Positions 1-7,289 of a stretch of DNA of 15,597 nucleotides are shown one piece after another. A program made the position numbers and the translations under genes. This DNA is from Candidatus Heimdallarchaeota archaeon (GTDB lineage: Archaea > Asgardarchaeota > Heimdallarchaeia > JABLTI01), in NCBI GenBank assembly GCA_030602675.1, contig JAUVZH010000023.1:1-15597 (forward strand). The letters run 5' to 3'. The notes beneath the pieces are model-generated. The model saw only the letters and a list, made by a program, of their open reading frames with translations. It did no database searches and was not told the origin of the DNA. Position 1 is the first letter of the stretch; each line of letters begins with the position of its first letter.

Positions 1-1
1 T

Positions 2-151
2 ATTTCTGGTGAATGGGATATCTTAGTTAAGATTAGAGGTGAATCACTAGACAAAATCGGTCATATTGTTTTGGATGAAATTCGAACAGTAAAGGGAGTA
101 GCTAAAACAATAACTTGTCCATCATTTTCGAGCATAAAAAATGGAGTATAG
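2..151 (+). CDS. Lrp/AsnC-family regulator, C-terminal part (5' truncated by window edge)
   Basis: The first 49 codons are open from the window edge to a TAG at 149-151. The translation begins ISGEWDILVKIRG and continues through a 'DEIRTVKGVAKTIT' segment. This matches the C-terminal ligand-binding RAM (AsnC_trans_reg) domain of Lrp/AsnC transcription factors: a G-x-(Y/W)-D-(I/L)-(L/I) strand, a helix, then a 'PGV..T.T' strand. The N-terminal helix-turn-helix lies outside the window, so it cannot be judged whether a DNA-binding domain is present or whether this is a stand-alone RAM protein. Such domains bind amino acids and control oligomerisation. The stop codon sits inside the loop of a hairpin that probably ends the transcript. 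The next gene converges from the other strand. Confidence 0.8.
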   Translation: MSGEWDILVKIRGESLDKIGHIVLDEIRTVKGVAKTITCPSFSSIKNGV

Positions 152-172
152 ACTCCATTCTAGTTTTATTTA
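140..172 (+). terminator. Hairpin terminator shared by convergent genes
   Basis: A perfect 8-bp stem, AATGGAGT (140-147) pairing with ACTCCATT (152-159), encloses a 4-nt loop containing the TAG of the upstream gene. A T-rich tract (about 160-172) follows on the plus strand. It lies between two converging genes, so it could stop both. Archaeal termination often needs only the T-tract, so the role of the hairpin is inferred. Confidence 0.55.
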
Positions 173-1395
173 TTCTTCTCTTGAAAAATATAATAGGTTT
201 GAGCATAAATCTTTGCACATACCTCTAAGGAATTAACATTGACGTTTTCGTCTGGACTATGCAAATTGTTACCCTTTGGACCAAAATGAACTGTAGGTAT
301 TTTTCCTTCTCCCATGAAAATGTTTGCATCAGTTATCATTCGCATGTAACTTGTATAGGGATCTTCACTCATAGATTCTTTATATGCACTTTTCAGTGAA
401 GAAAATAATGTATGATCTTCAGAAATTTTATAGGGATAATAAAACGGAGGAACAAGTTCAATTATAACCTTGGACTTCAAGTTTAGCTTTTCAATGAGTT
501 GTTCTAAGTCTTGAATAACAGATTCTTTTGTTTCTCCAGGAACAGTTAATCTATTCAGTATAATCTCACAATGTTCGGGAACTACAACACTATATTTCTT
601 ATACCCTCCTTCTATTTTCAATACACAAAAAGATCCTTTCCCAAAATCATCATCAGACAATAAAGTAAATCTCAGTTTTCCGTTCTTTGATGAATCACCA
701 AGATTCTCAATTGCATTAACAATTTTTGAAGCTTCAGTTATTGCATTTATTCCTTGCTCTGGTCGGAAAGCATGTGCTGATAACCCCTTAACAGATATTT
801 TATACAAAACTTTTCCAGTCATACCCAAAGGTAAACTATTCGCTACAGTATTACCAAATAATGGTTCAGCGATAATAATTCCATCCGTTTTCCCTTTCCC
901 AAAAAATGGGTTGTCCATCATTTTCCTTCCTCCCTTACCATAACCTTCTTCATCTACTACTGCTGAGAAGTGAATTGTTCCGATTTGTGATTCATTTGAA
1001 TCAACCAGAGCTTTTATTGCCGCAATCTGACAAGCTAAACCGCCTTTCATATCAGCTGAGCCTAAACCATAGAGATTTCCATCCTTTTCAATTGGGATAA
1101 ATGGTTCAAAAGTCCAACCTTCACAAACATCAACTGTATCTAAATGACCATTAAGAGTTAGCGTTTTACCTTTCTGAGCAAAGTGATGATGAGCATAGAT
1201 GTTTGGCCTATTTGCTTCAACATCCTCTAATTGTATTGCTAATCCTAATTTCTGTAATTCTTCTGCTAATAGAATAGCTAGGTCCTTTTCATCACCTACT
1301 ACTGAATTGATTTCAATCATTTCGTCTAATAAAGTACGTAAATATTTCGTATCAATTTTGAATTGTGGAATATCAATAGAGTTCTTACTATTCAT
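166..1395 (-). CDS. M20-family metallopeptidase / deacylase (ArgE/DapE/CPG2-like)
   Basis: This is a 409-residue cytosolic dinuclear-zinc amidohydrolase of the M20 family, which removes an acyl group or amino acid from an amide bond (acetylornithine or succinyl-diaminopimelate deacylases, carboxypeptidases). The full set of family motifs is visible: H84-x-D86 in 'NGHLDTV', bridging D115 in 'GSADMKGG', general base E149 with ligand E150 in 'VVDEEG', ligand E177 in 'AEP', the lid-domain 'KGLSAHAF' with H208, and final ligand H379 in 'LHSPDE'. Length is normal and the gene looks intact. The ATG at 1393-1395 is preceded by a minus-strand TATA-like box at 1422-1432, implying a leader of only a few bases. 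It stands alone, so the substrate cannot be told from context: ArgE, DapE and a general peptidase are all possible. Confidence 0.88.
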   Translation of the reverse strand: MNSKNSIDIPQFKIDTKYLRTLLDEMIEINSVVGDEKDLAILLAEELQKLGLAIQLEDVEANRPNIYAHHHFAQKGKTLTLNGHLDTVDVCEGWTFEPFIPIEKDGNLYGLGSADMKGGLACQIAAIKALVDSNESQIGTIHFSAVVDEEGYGKGGRKMMDNPFFGKGKTDGIIIAEPLFGNTVANSLPLGMTGKVLYKISVKGLSAHAFRPEQGINAITEASKIVNAIENLGDSSKNGKLRFTLLSDDDFGKGSFCVLKIEGGYKKYSVVVPEHCEIILNRLTVPGETKESVIQDLEQLIEKLNLKSKVIIELVPPFYYPYKISEDHTLFSSLKSAYKESMSEDPYTSYMRMITDANIFMGEGKIPTVHFGPKGNNLHSPDENVNVNSLEVCAKIYAQTYYIFQEKNK

Positions 1396-1421
1396 AGGAA
1401 ATTACCACTAGCAAATAACTA

Positions 1422-1432
1422 GAATAATATAC
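1422..1432 (-). promoter_or_regulatory. TATA-like promoter element for the M20 gene
   Basis: The minus-strand sequence GTATATTATTC is centred about 30 nt before the ATG at 1395, the place for an archaeal TATA box driving a nearly leaderless mRNA. No strong Shine-Dalgarno sequence lies between it and the ATG. Position and composition are the only evidence. Confidence 0.4.
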
Positions 1433-1473
1433 AATTTACAAAATAATAAATGATAGTACAAAATAAGAAGGGG

Positions 1474-1500
1474 TTGAGTGTAGAATTAGACTTCACTCAA
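1474..1500 (-). terminator. Hairpin downstream of the MFS transporter
   Basis: A 7-bp stem, TTGAGTG (1474-1480) pairing with CACTCAA (1494-1500), gains two more pairs after one mismatch. It starts 15 bases past the end of the transporter gene, and on the minus strand a pyrimidine-rich CCCCTTCTTATTTTG stretch follows. It probably ends the hydrolase-transporter transcript. Confidence 0.45.
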
Positions 1501-1514
1501 TTAGTGATTATTAC

Positions 1515-2629
1515 TTATTCCTTTGTCTTTTCATATAGTCCAGTGTAAGGTGCTCGTTCACCTTTCATGTATCTCTTGAATGGATCTTTGATAAAAGCAA
1601 TTAGTATCTCACCAATAATAAAGAACAACAATAAACTTCCTAAGGCTAATCTAAAGGAATGATTTATAGTAGTAAAGGTTGCACCAAGAACCATCATTCC
1701 TGCGAAAATCAAAGGTGATACAATTGCACTTACTCTTCCAGCAATTTTCTGAAAACCATTGTATTGAGCAAGTTTCGATGGTGGTGCGAGGATCATAATA
1801 AATTGACGTCCAATAATCCAAATACTTCCAAATCCTATACCAATGAAGAAAGCTCCAAAAAACATTAGCCACCAAGGAAATTCATGAATAAGAAACCATA
1901 AGGGACCAAGTTGTTCAATTTTGTATTGCCAACCAGCAAACATTGTAAAGATAATAGCAAGCATCCAAGCAATACCACTGATAAGAAATGTTTTCTTCGG
2001 GCCTAATCTTTTTAGAACTTGTCCTGTTATGAATCCAAAAACTATTGATATCAATATGCCAGTCAAAATGATAATGTAAGTTAATGTTGAATTTGTAACT
2101 CCTACAGCACCTTCGATAACTGGTACCATGAATAGAATAGTGGTATTTGCTGCATCAACCAAGAAAAACCAACCTATAAAGAATAAAAGAGAATTGCGAT
2201 CCTTAACGATATGTTTGAGTGATTCTTTCAAAGAACTAAATGATCGTTTGAGATTCTCTTTGGGTTTAAGATTACTAGGAGATTCAGCTTCTTTATGAAA
2301 GAGATAAGGAATTGACATTAATATTATCAAAATGCCTGCAGCAAAAAAGACCCAACGTAAATTACCTAGGTTTAATTCAGGTATGGGTTGATTAGCTAAT
2401 TCCCAAATATTTGTGTTTATTGGTGACCATTTTTCAGCACCACCAAGACCATTGAGTACAAGTCCTAAGACCACACCAAAAATTGAACCAAAACCAGCAA
2501 AAGCACCTCCGACAGCTTGTGTTGTACTTCTATCTTCTGGTTCAGCAATGAATGGAATCTGTGAATCATATAGCATTCGTCCAGTTTGGTAACAAAAGTT
2601 TGCTATTACAAAAAGCCCACCAAAAGTTT
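1515..2629 (-). CDS. MFS transporter, C-terminal part (downstream of frameshift)
   Basis: This frame carries most of the transporter, reading in-frame from 'GGLFVIANFCYQTGRMLYDS' to a TAA at 1515. The first in-frame ATG, at 2576, lies mid-protein just after the end of a membrane helix and has no ribosome-binding site, so it is not a real start. The segment holds about eight hydrophobic helices plus a charged cytosolic loop ('KPKENLKRSFSSLKESLK') between the two six-helix halves. The 'YDSQIPFIAEPEDRS' region after the fourth helix resembles the UMF1/Atg22-like and related MFS groups. Joined to the upstream fragment by removing one base, the protein would be 489 residues, normal for the family. 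Substrate unknown. It lies in the plasma membrane and is probably co-transcribed with the hydrolase upstream. Confidence 0.75.
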
Positions 2630-2985
2630 TCCCAGACAGTTATTAACATTGTAGCAGTAACCATTATACTTGCTACAATAATTACAAGTGGTTTTCTTTT
2701 TCCAAGTGTATCCGAGATGGCTCCAATAATTGGTCCTATAATAGCTACTAGCAAATTTGATCCCGCCATAAATATCGAGACAATTATGAAAGTATGAACA
2801 TACGACCAACCATATGATACACCGAGGAGCATTGCAAATGGCGTAAATGCTAAACTAATAACTGTTTGTGAGAAAAACGTATCTGCCATATCGTAGCTAT
2901 ACCATAAATAGGCATTTCGTTTATCTGTTTTCTTTGATTCTAAACTTGTTTCTTTGATATCTTTTTCTGATAATTCTTCCGTCAT
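2566..2985 (-). CDS. MFS transporter, N-terminal part (upstream of frameshift; UMF1/Atg22-like)
   Basis: This fragment encodes the transporter's start: a hydrophilic tail (MTEELSEKDI...), then 'AYLWYSYDMADTFFSQTV', and the first three to four membrane helices. MFS motif A is clear in 'GAISDTLGKRKP' between helices 2 and 3. I chose the ATG at 2983-2985 because AGGAG sits 7 nt upstream; an earlier in-frame ATG at 3033 overlaps the preceding gene and lacks such a site. After 'TVWENF' the frame runs into unrelated sequence and stops at 2566, while the membrane protein continues in the neighbouring frame. The shift maps to the AAAA/TTTT runs at 2622-2630 (one extra base). The start is 22 bases after the alpha/beta-hydrolase stop, suggesting an operon. 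Confidence 0.75.
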   Translation of the reverse strand: MTEELSEKDIKETSLESKKTDKRNAYLWYSYDMADTFFSQTVISLAFTPFAMLLGVSYGWSYVHTFIIVSIFMAGSNLLVAIIGPIIGAISDTLGKRKPLVIIVASIMVTATMLITVWENFWWAFCNSKLLLPNWTNAI

Positions 2986-3007
2986 TTTTTTCTCCTGTTT
3001 ATAGAAA

Positions 3008-3994
3008 CTATTTTCGTTCCAATTCCTTTTCAAATTCTCTTAAAACTGGAGGTATCTTTTCATTCATTTCTGTTTTTGCAAATTCCTTTATTACAACACT
3101 CATTATTCGTTCTCTATTTGATTCTATTGTGTTCAGGAAAAAGAATCGTCCTTTTGGTAACTTTTTACTTAATTTTGGATAATCTGTTTGCTTGTGTACT
3201 TTATCTGTTGTTCCATTAAAAACCAGTATCTCTTGTTTTATAGGACTTAGTGTACCAAATAACTCGAGATCCTTTACAGCATAGGCAGCTTTTTTCCATT
3301 TCCACATGACAGCATTTTTTGCGAAGCTCTTACTTCTTTCTTTTTGGGCTTTTTCTTTCATACCAAGAAATGCAAAAAATATTATTATTGGTTTTAGTAT
3401 GATGGTAACAATAAATGCTGGAATAAATGGTGAAACATTCAAGAGAAATTTGTTAAACCATAGTTTATGCATTGGATCAAATATTAAGATTGATTTTGCT
3501 TCTAAATTGTTGTCTAGTAATCCTTGTAAGAAAATTGTTGCAGACCAGCAAGGTCCTATTAATGTGTAATTATCCTTATCGATTTTTAGATAATCTATTG
3601 CTTTCATAATGTCTTTTGCTTTCTGCTGTATAGTCATATTAGCCTTTCTTCGTCGTATCTGACTAGAACCTTTCTCTCTGGTTTCAATATAGTAGAATTC
3701 GATTTCATTATGCAAAACTTCGTATAACACATCAAATCCTTTAGATGTTACACCCCATCCAGGAATAAAAACAATTATTCGCTTATTTGCTGGGTTTTTG
3801 GGTTTAATATGGAGGACTCTTATTTTTCCTCCATCAATAGGTACATAGATTTCTTTAGTAACTTGTGGATCCCAATGAGTAACATTATCAATTTTTGATG
3901 CTTCAATTATTGTATCTATTTTCTTCTGTTGTTCAAAGGTGACTGTTAATTCAATTGGCTTAATGTCTTCTGTTGTCTGAGCCTTTATTGCCAT
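3008..3994 (-). CDS. Alpha/beta-hydrolase-fold protein with Cys at the nucleophile elbow
   Basis: A 328-residue protein with the outline of an alpha/beta hydrolase: a strand plus oxyanion-type loop 'IVFIPGWG' (residues 74-81), the nucleophile-elbow strand 'YTLIGPCWSAT' (143-153), and a late strand 'EILVFNGTTDK' with acid candidate D264. The elbow reads G147-P-C149-W-S, so Cys replaces the usual Ser, as in dienelactone hydrolases and PHA synthases. The place where the catalytic His is expected reads 'IESNRERIM' (N293), with no His. The cap region (about 187-211) is very hydrophobic and may touch or enter the membrane. It may act on an unusual ester or thioester, or be inactive. The MFS gene follows 22 bases downstream and probably shares the transcript. 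Precise function not recognised. Confidence 0.72.
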   Translation of the reverse strand: MAIKAQTTEDIKPIELTVTFEQQKKIDTIIEASKIDNVTHWDPQVTKEIYVPIDGGKIRVLHIKPKNPANKRIIVFIPGWGVTSKGFDVLYEVLHNEIEFYYIETREKGSSQIRRRKANMTIQQKAKDIMKAIDYLKIDKDNYTLIGPCWSATIFLQGLLDNNLEAKSILIFDPMHKLWFNKFLLNVSPFIPAFIVTIILKPIIIFFAFLGMKEKAQKERSKSFAKNAVMWKWKKAAYAVKDLELFGTLSPIKQEILVFNGTTDKVHKQTDYPKLSKKLPKGRFFFLNTIESNRERIMSVVIKEFAKTEMNEKIPPVLREFEKELERK

Positions 3995-4160
3995 AGTCGA
4001 TGAATCCTACAATTTTAAGAATTTTATCGGTTATGCCTAACCTAATCATTATTCAAGTAAGAACTTTTAAATTATTTTGTCAAAAAAACCCTTTTTGCTA
4101 TAGATTGAGAGGTTTTTATAGGAATACAGCAATAGCAACAATAGAAAAAATCCTTAAAAA

Positions 4161-4171
4161 ACGATATATAG
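4161..4171 (+). promoter_or_regulatory. TATA-like promoter element for glycerol-3-phosphate dehydrogenase
   Basis: An ACGATATATAG box preceded by a purine-rich stretch (TCCTTAAAAA, BRE-like) is centred about 23 nt before the ATG at 4190. Transcription would start at or next to the ATG, giving a leaderless mRNA. A second candidate, GGTTTTTATA at 4111-4120, would give a leader of about 50 nt. Confidence 0.42.
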
Positions 4172-4189
4172 AATATTGTGTTGTTTAAA

Positions 4190-5836
4190 ATGCTATCTTC
4201 ATCTCTAAAACTTAGACAAGAAAAATTAGTACTTCTTGAAAAAGAAGAATTCGATGTTGTAATTATTGGAGCAGGTATAACAGGTGCTGGAATAGCCTGG
4301 GATGCTGCATTAAGAGGTTTAAAAGTTGCTATTATAGATAAAGGGGATTATGGAGAAGGAACTAGCAGTGGTTCATCTAAACTGGTTCATGCGGGAATCA
4401 GGTATTTATCAAATGGTGAATTTAGTCTCGTAAAATTAGCTTCTAAAGAAAGGATGCTAATGTTTAAAATGTGTCCTCATCAAACTGCACCGATACCATT
4501 TCTTATTCCAATTTATAAGAAGGGTAAAAATACCACCCTTAGAATGCTAGCAGCAGGAGTGCTTTATGACACACTTTCGAGTTTCAAAAATACCGAGAAC
4601 TTTAATTTCCTATCAAAAGAAAAAACACTTGAAAAAACTCCAAACATTAAAAGCGATGATCTAAGACATTCACTTTATTATTGGGATGGCATTATGGACG
4701 ATGCTCGATTTACTCTTGAAACAATTCTTTCTGCTCAAGAAAATGGTGCCTTGTGCATTAATTATGTTAAAGCTGATTCATTTAATCTTGAGAAGTTTGA
4801 ACAAGATGAAATCGTTAAGGGTGTAAATGTAACAGATTTAATATCAGGAAAATCATTCTCAATTAAAGGAAAAATTATTATAAATTCCACTGGTCCTTGG
4901 ACAGATGAAATCCTATCAACTCTTGGAATAGAGTCTAAGCTTCTTAGAATAACAAAAGGAATTCACATTGTAACAAAACGAATTGTAAGAGATAATGTTG
5001 TTGTAGTTGTAACAGCAGATGATGGACGAAGTTTGTTTGTTATACCATTTAGAATTAAGTATTCTTTGATTGGAACTACTGATACAGATTACACAGAAAG
5101 TAATGATCATATTGCAGTTACAAATGAAGATATTGAATATGTTATTTCAGCAGTAAATAATGATTTCCCAGGAGCAATAACAAAGAAGGATGTTATTAGT
5201 GCATATTCAGGCGTAAGACCTTTACTGGTAGATCCAACAGCTAAGTCAGAAGACAAAACTTCAAGAGGTTTTGAAATTATAGAATCAAAATTAAATTTGC
5301 TTACTGTAACAGGTGGAAAATATACAATCTTTAGACACATGGCTGAGAAAACAGTAGATAAAATTCTAAAAATAATGCACTTAAAGAAAAGAGACTTTCC
5401 TTGTAAAACAAAAAAAACTCAACTACATGGTGGAACAGGGATAAAGTATATGATAGATTATCTAAGAACAAATGTTTCCTTAATGATTAAGAAATATGGA
5501 TTTGATTTTGAAGTAGCTGACCACATAGTTCATACATATGGGACAAATCACCAAAAAATTCTGACTCTGATAGAGAAGGATGAGCAATTAAAAGAAAGAA
5601 TCGTTAAAGACCGACCTCATATACTGGCAGAAATAGTTTATTCTATAGAGAATGAGATGTGCTTAACGCTAAGTGACTTCATGTTTAGGAGAACACAATT
5701 ACAATTACTGGAACACCAAGGATTAGATTGTGCAGAAAGAATTGCTGAAGAAATGGGAAATATACTTGGTTGGGATAAAAATCAAAAGAAACAGCAATTT
5801 GACAATTATGTTAAGGATTTAACTTGGAATCCTTGA
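4190..5836 (+). CDS. glpD: FAD-dependent glycerol-3-phosphate dehydrogenase (GlpA/GlpD family)
   Basis: A 548-residue flavoprotein oxidising sn-glycerol 3-phosphate to dihydroxyacetone phosphate and passing electrons towards the membrane quinone pool. From the ATG at 4190, the FAD-binding Rossmann motif is G27-A-G29-I-T-G32 with 'VAIIDKGDYGEGTSSGSS' following. Family blocks 'KLVHAGIRYL', 'NSTGPW', 'GTTDTDY' (295-301), 'YSGVRPLL' (339-346) and 'VTGGKYT' (373-379) are all present. The last 140 or so residues form the C-terminal helical domain of GlpD/GlpA. An alternative GTG at 4178 would add four residues; I prefer ATG because the TATA-like box at 4161-4171 would then give a leaderless message. 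No glpB, glpC, glpK or glpF lies in the window, so whether it works in glycerol breakdown or in recycling lipid-derived glycerol phosphate cannot be told. Confidence 0.92.
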   Translation: MLSSSLKLRQEKLVLLEKEEFDVVIIGAGITGAGIAWDAALRGLKVAIIDKGDYGEGTSSGSSKLVHAGIRYLSNGEFSLVKLASKERMLMFKMCPHQTAPIPFLIPIYKKGKNTTLRMLAAGVLYDTLSSFKNTENFNFLSKEKTLEKTPNIKSDDLRHSLYYWDGIMDDARFTLETILSAQENGALCINYVKADSFNLEKFEQDEIVKGVNVTDLISGKSFSIKGKIIINSTGPWTDEILSTLGIESKLLRITKGIHIVTKRIVRDNVVVVVTADDGRSLFVIPFRIKYSLIGTTDTDYTESNDHIAVTNEDIEYVISAVNNDFPGAITKKDVISAYSGVRPLLVDPTAKSEDKTSRGFEIIESKLNLLTVTGGKYTIFRHMAEKTVDKILKIMHLKKRDFPCKTKKTQLHGGTGIKYMIDYLRTNVSLMIKKYGFDFEVADHIVHTYGTNHQKILTLIEKDEQLKERIVKDRPHILAEIVYSIENEMCLTLSDFMFRRTQLQLLEHQGLDCAERIAEEMGNILGWDKNQKKQQFDNYVKDLTWNP

Positions 5837-5906
5837 ATTTAAGAACTAAAATTCATAACAAAACAAATAGAATATTTAGTTATTCCAAAATAAATAACAA
5901 AATAGG

Positions 5907-7178
5907 ATGATGAAATTGAAAGCAATATTGTGTAAAGAAATTATTCCCGTAACAAAAGAATCAATAAAAGAAGGTTATATCCTAATTGATGATAAGGGGA
6001 AAATTAAGAAAATAGCTAAAGGGAAAGATGTTCCAAAGGGAACAGAAATAATTGATGCTAGTGGTTTTGTAGCATTTCCTGGCATTATTGACTCTCATTG
6101 TCACGCTTCAGTTTTTGAAGAAAGCATTGGCATGGGACTCCAAGATGGAAACGAATCAACAGACCCAGTCACTCCTTTCATTAGAGTAATAGATGCTATT
6201 AATCCAGATGATTTGGGTTTACGAAGAGCGGTTGCTGGTGGTATAACTACAATTTGTGTTACACCAGGCAGTGGAAATGTTGTCGGAGGACAAATGACCG
6301 CAATGAAAACCCATGGAACTATTGCTGACGATATAATAATTAAAGAAAATTCAGGTATGAAATGTGCATTTGGTGAGAATCCAAAAAGGAATTATGGTAG
6401 CAGAAATGTTATGCCTCAAACAAGAATGGGTAGTCTTGGATTATTCAGACAACTGCTTATGGAAACTCAGAACTATATATACAAATGGACCGATTACAAA
6501 AAGAAAATGAAGCAGTATAAAGAAGACCTAAAGGATTATGATAAAAAAGAGAAAGAAGGTAATAATAAGGATTTGAAAAAACCCATAGAACCTTCTAAAC
6601 CTGAAAAAAATCTGAAATATGAATCTATGATTCCGGTTATGGAAAAAAAAGTTCCATTAAGAGCTCATGCCCATCAAGCAAATGACATAATAACTGCAGT
6701 TCGTTTAAGCAAAGAATTCGATGTAGAAGTTATCATTGATCATTGTAGTGAGGGACATTTGATACTTGACTTTTTGGTTGAAAATAATATCGCTGCTGTT
6801 GTTGGTCCAACAATGTCATACAAATCAAAGATTGAAACAAGAAAGAAAACTTGGAAAACATTGGGTATACTTCACAATGCAGGAATCTTAGTAGCACTTA
6901 CATCTGATCATCCTGTAACTCATTGTCAATATCAATTAATCTATGGTATATTGGCTCACCGAGAAGGATTATCAAGACAAGGAACGTTTGAGGTTTTAAC
7001 TATAAATGGTGCGAAAATCTTAGGTCTAGAAGATAGAGTTGGTTCTCTTGAGGAAGGAAAAGATGCAGATATTATACTTCTAAATGGTGACCCTCTAGAT
7101 GCAAGATCAAAAGTACAAAAAGTATTCATCGAAGGCAAATTAATTTTTGATATTGAGAAAGGAGAGGAATTATTCTAA
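5907..7178 (+). CDS. Metal-dependent amidohydrolase, COG1228 / imidazolonepropionase-like (tandem copy A)
   Basis: A 423-residue TIM-barrel amidohydrolase. The N-terminal small beta domain ('YILIDDKGKIKKIAKG') leads to the metal motif H64-C-H66 in 'AFPGIIDSHCHA'. Further conserved blocks are 'GSGNVVGGQMTAMKTHG', 'RAHAHQANDI' (H254, H256), 'IIDHCSEGH' (H279), 'LTSDHP' (D334) and the C-terminal 'RVGSLEEGKDADI'. This layout fits the COG1228 group of cyclic-amide hydrolases, whose substrates are mostly unknown; it lacks specific HutI identity and no hut genes are nearby. A Lys/Glu-rich insertion lies at about 195-240. The gene begins with a double ATG; the paralogue suggests the true start is close by. 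A TATA-like AATATTTAG at about 5871-5879 gives a leader of a few bases. A second copy follows after 111 bases. Confidence 0.85.
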   Translation: MMKLKAILCKEIIPVTKESIKEGYILIDDKGKIKKIAKGKDVPKGTEIIDASGFVAFPGIIDSHCHASVFEESIGMGLQDGNESTDPVTPFIRVIDAINPDDLGLRRAVAGGITTICVTPGSGNVVGGQMTAMKTHGTIADDIIIKENSGMKCAFGENPKRNYGSRNVMPQTRMGSLGLFRQLLMETQNYIYKWTDYKKKMKQYKEDLKDYDKKEKEGNNKDLKKPIEPSKPEKNLKYESMIPVMEKKVPLRAHAHQANDIITAVRLSKEFDVEVIIDHCSEGHLILDFLVENNIAAVVGPTMSYKSKIETRKKTWKTLGILHNAGILVALTSDHPVTHCQYQLIYGILAHREGLSRQGTFEVLTINGAKILGLEDRVGSLEEGKDADIILLNGDPLDARSKVQKVFIEGKLIFDIEKGEELF

Positions 7179-7203
7179 TACTCTCTCCTTCATTTAGTTT
7201 TTT
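7159..7203 (+). terminator. Hairpin plus T-run after amidohydrolase copy A
   Basis: AAGGAGAG (7159-7166) pairs perfectly with CTCTCCTT (7183-7190) over a 16-nt loop, followed by TTTTTT at 7198-7203. The stem overlaps the end of the coding region, whose stop is at 7176-7178. If it works, copies A and B are transcribed separately, with the second promoter in the AT-rich 7205-7289 stretch. Confidence 0.5.
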
Positions 7204-7289
7204 CAATCATTTTTAACTATTTAATTATAATTGAAGTTTGCAAAACGCTTAATTAGTCTAATGATAAAACTCTTCTGAAGTGAATACCG

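Noticed and set aside
2986..3033. Upstream in-frame ATG (3033) as start of the MFS transporter
   Set aside because: It overlaps the end of the hydrolase gene and adds 16 residues without family character; ATG 2985 has AGGAG at ideal spacing.
4000..4188. 62-codon plus-strand frame before the glycerol-3-phosphate dehydrogenase
   Set aside because: No recognisable protein character; it covers the promoter region and ends exactly at the next gene.
5907..7178. Naming the amidohydrolases hutI (imidazolonepropionase) or dihydroorotase
   Set aside because: The motifs fit the broader COG1228 group; there is no histidine-degradation or pyrimidine context and two copies are present, so a specific name would be unsupported.
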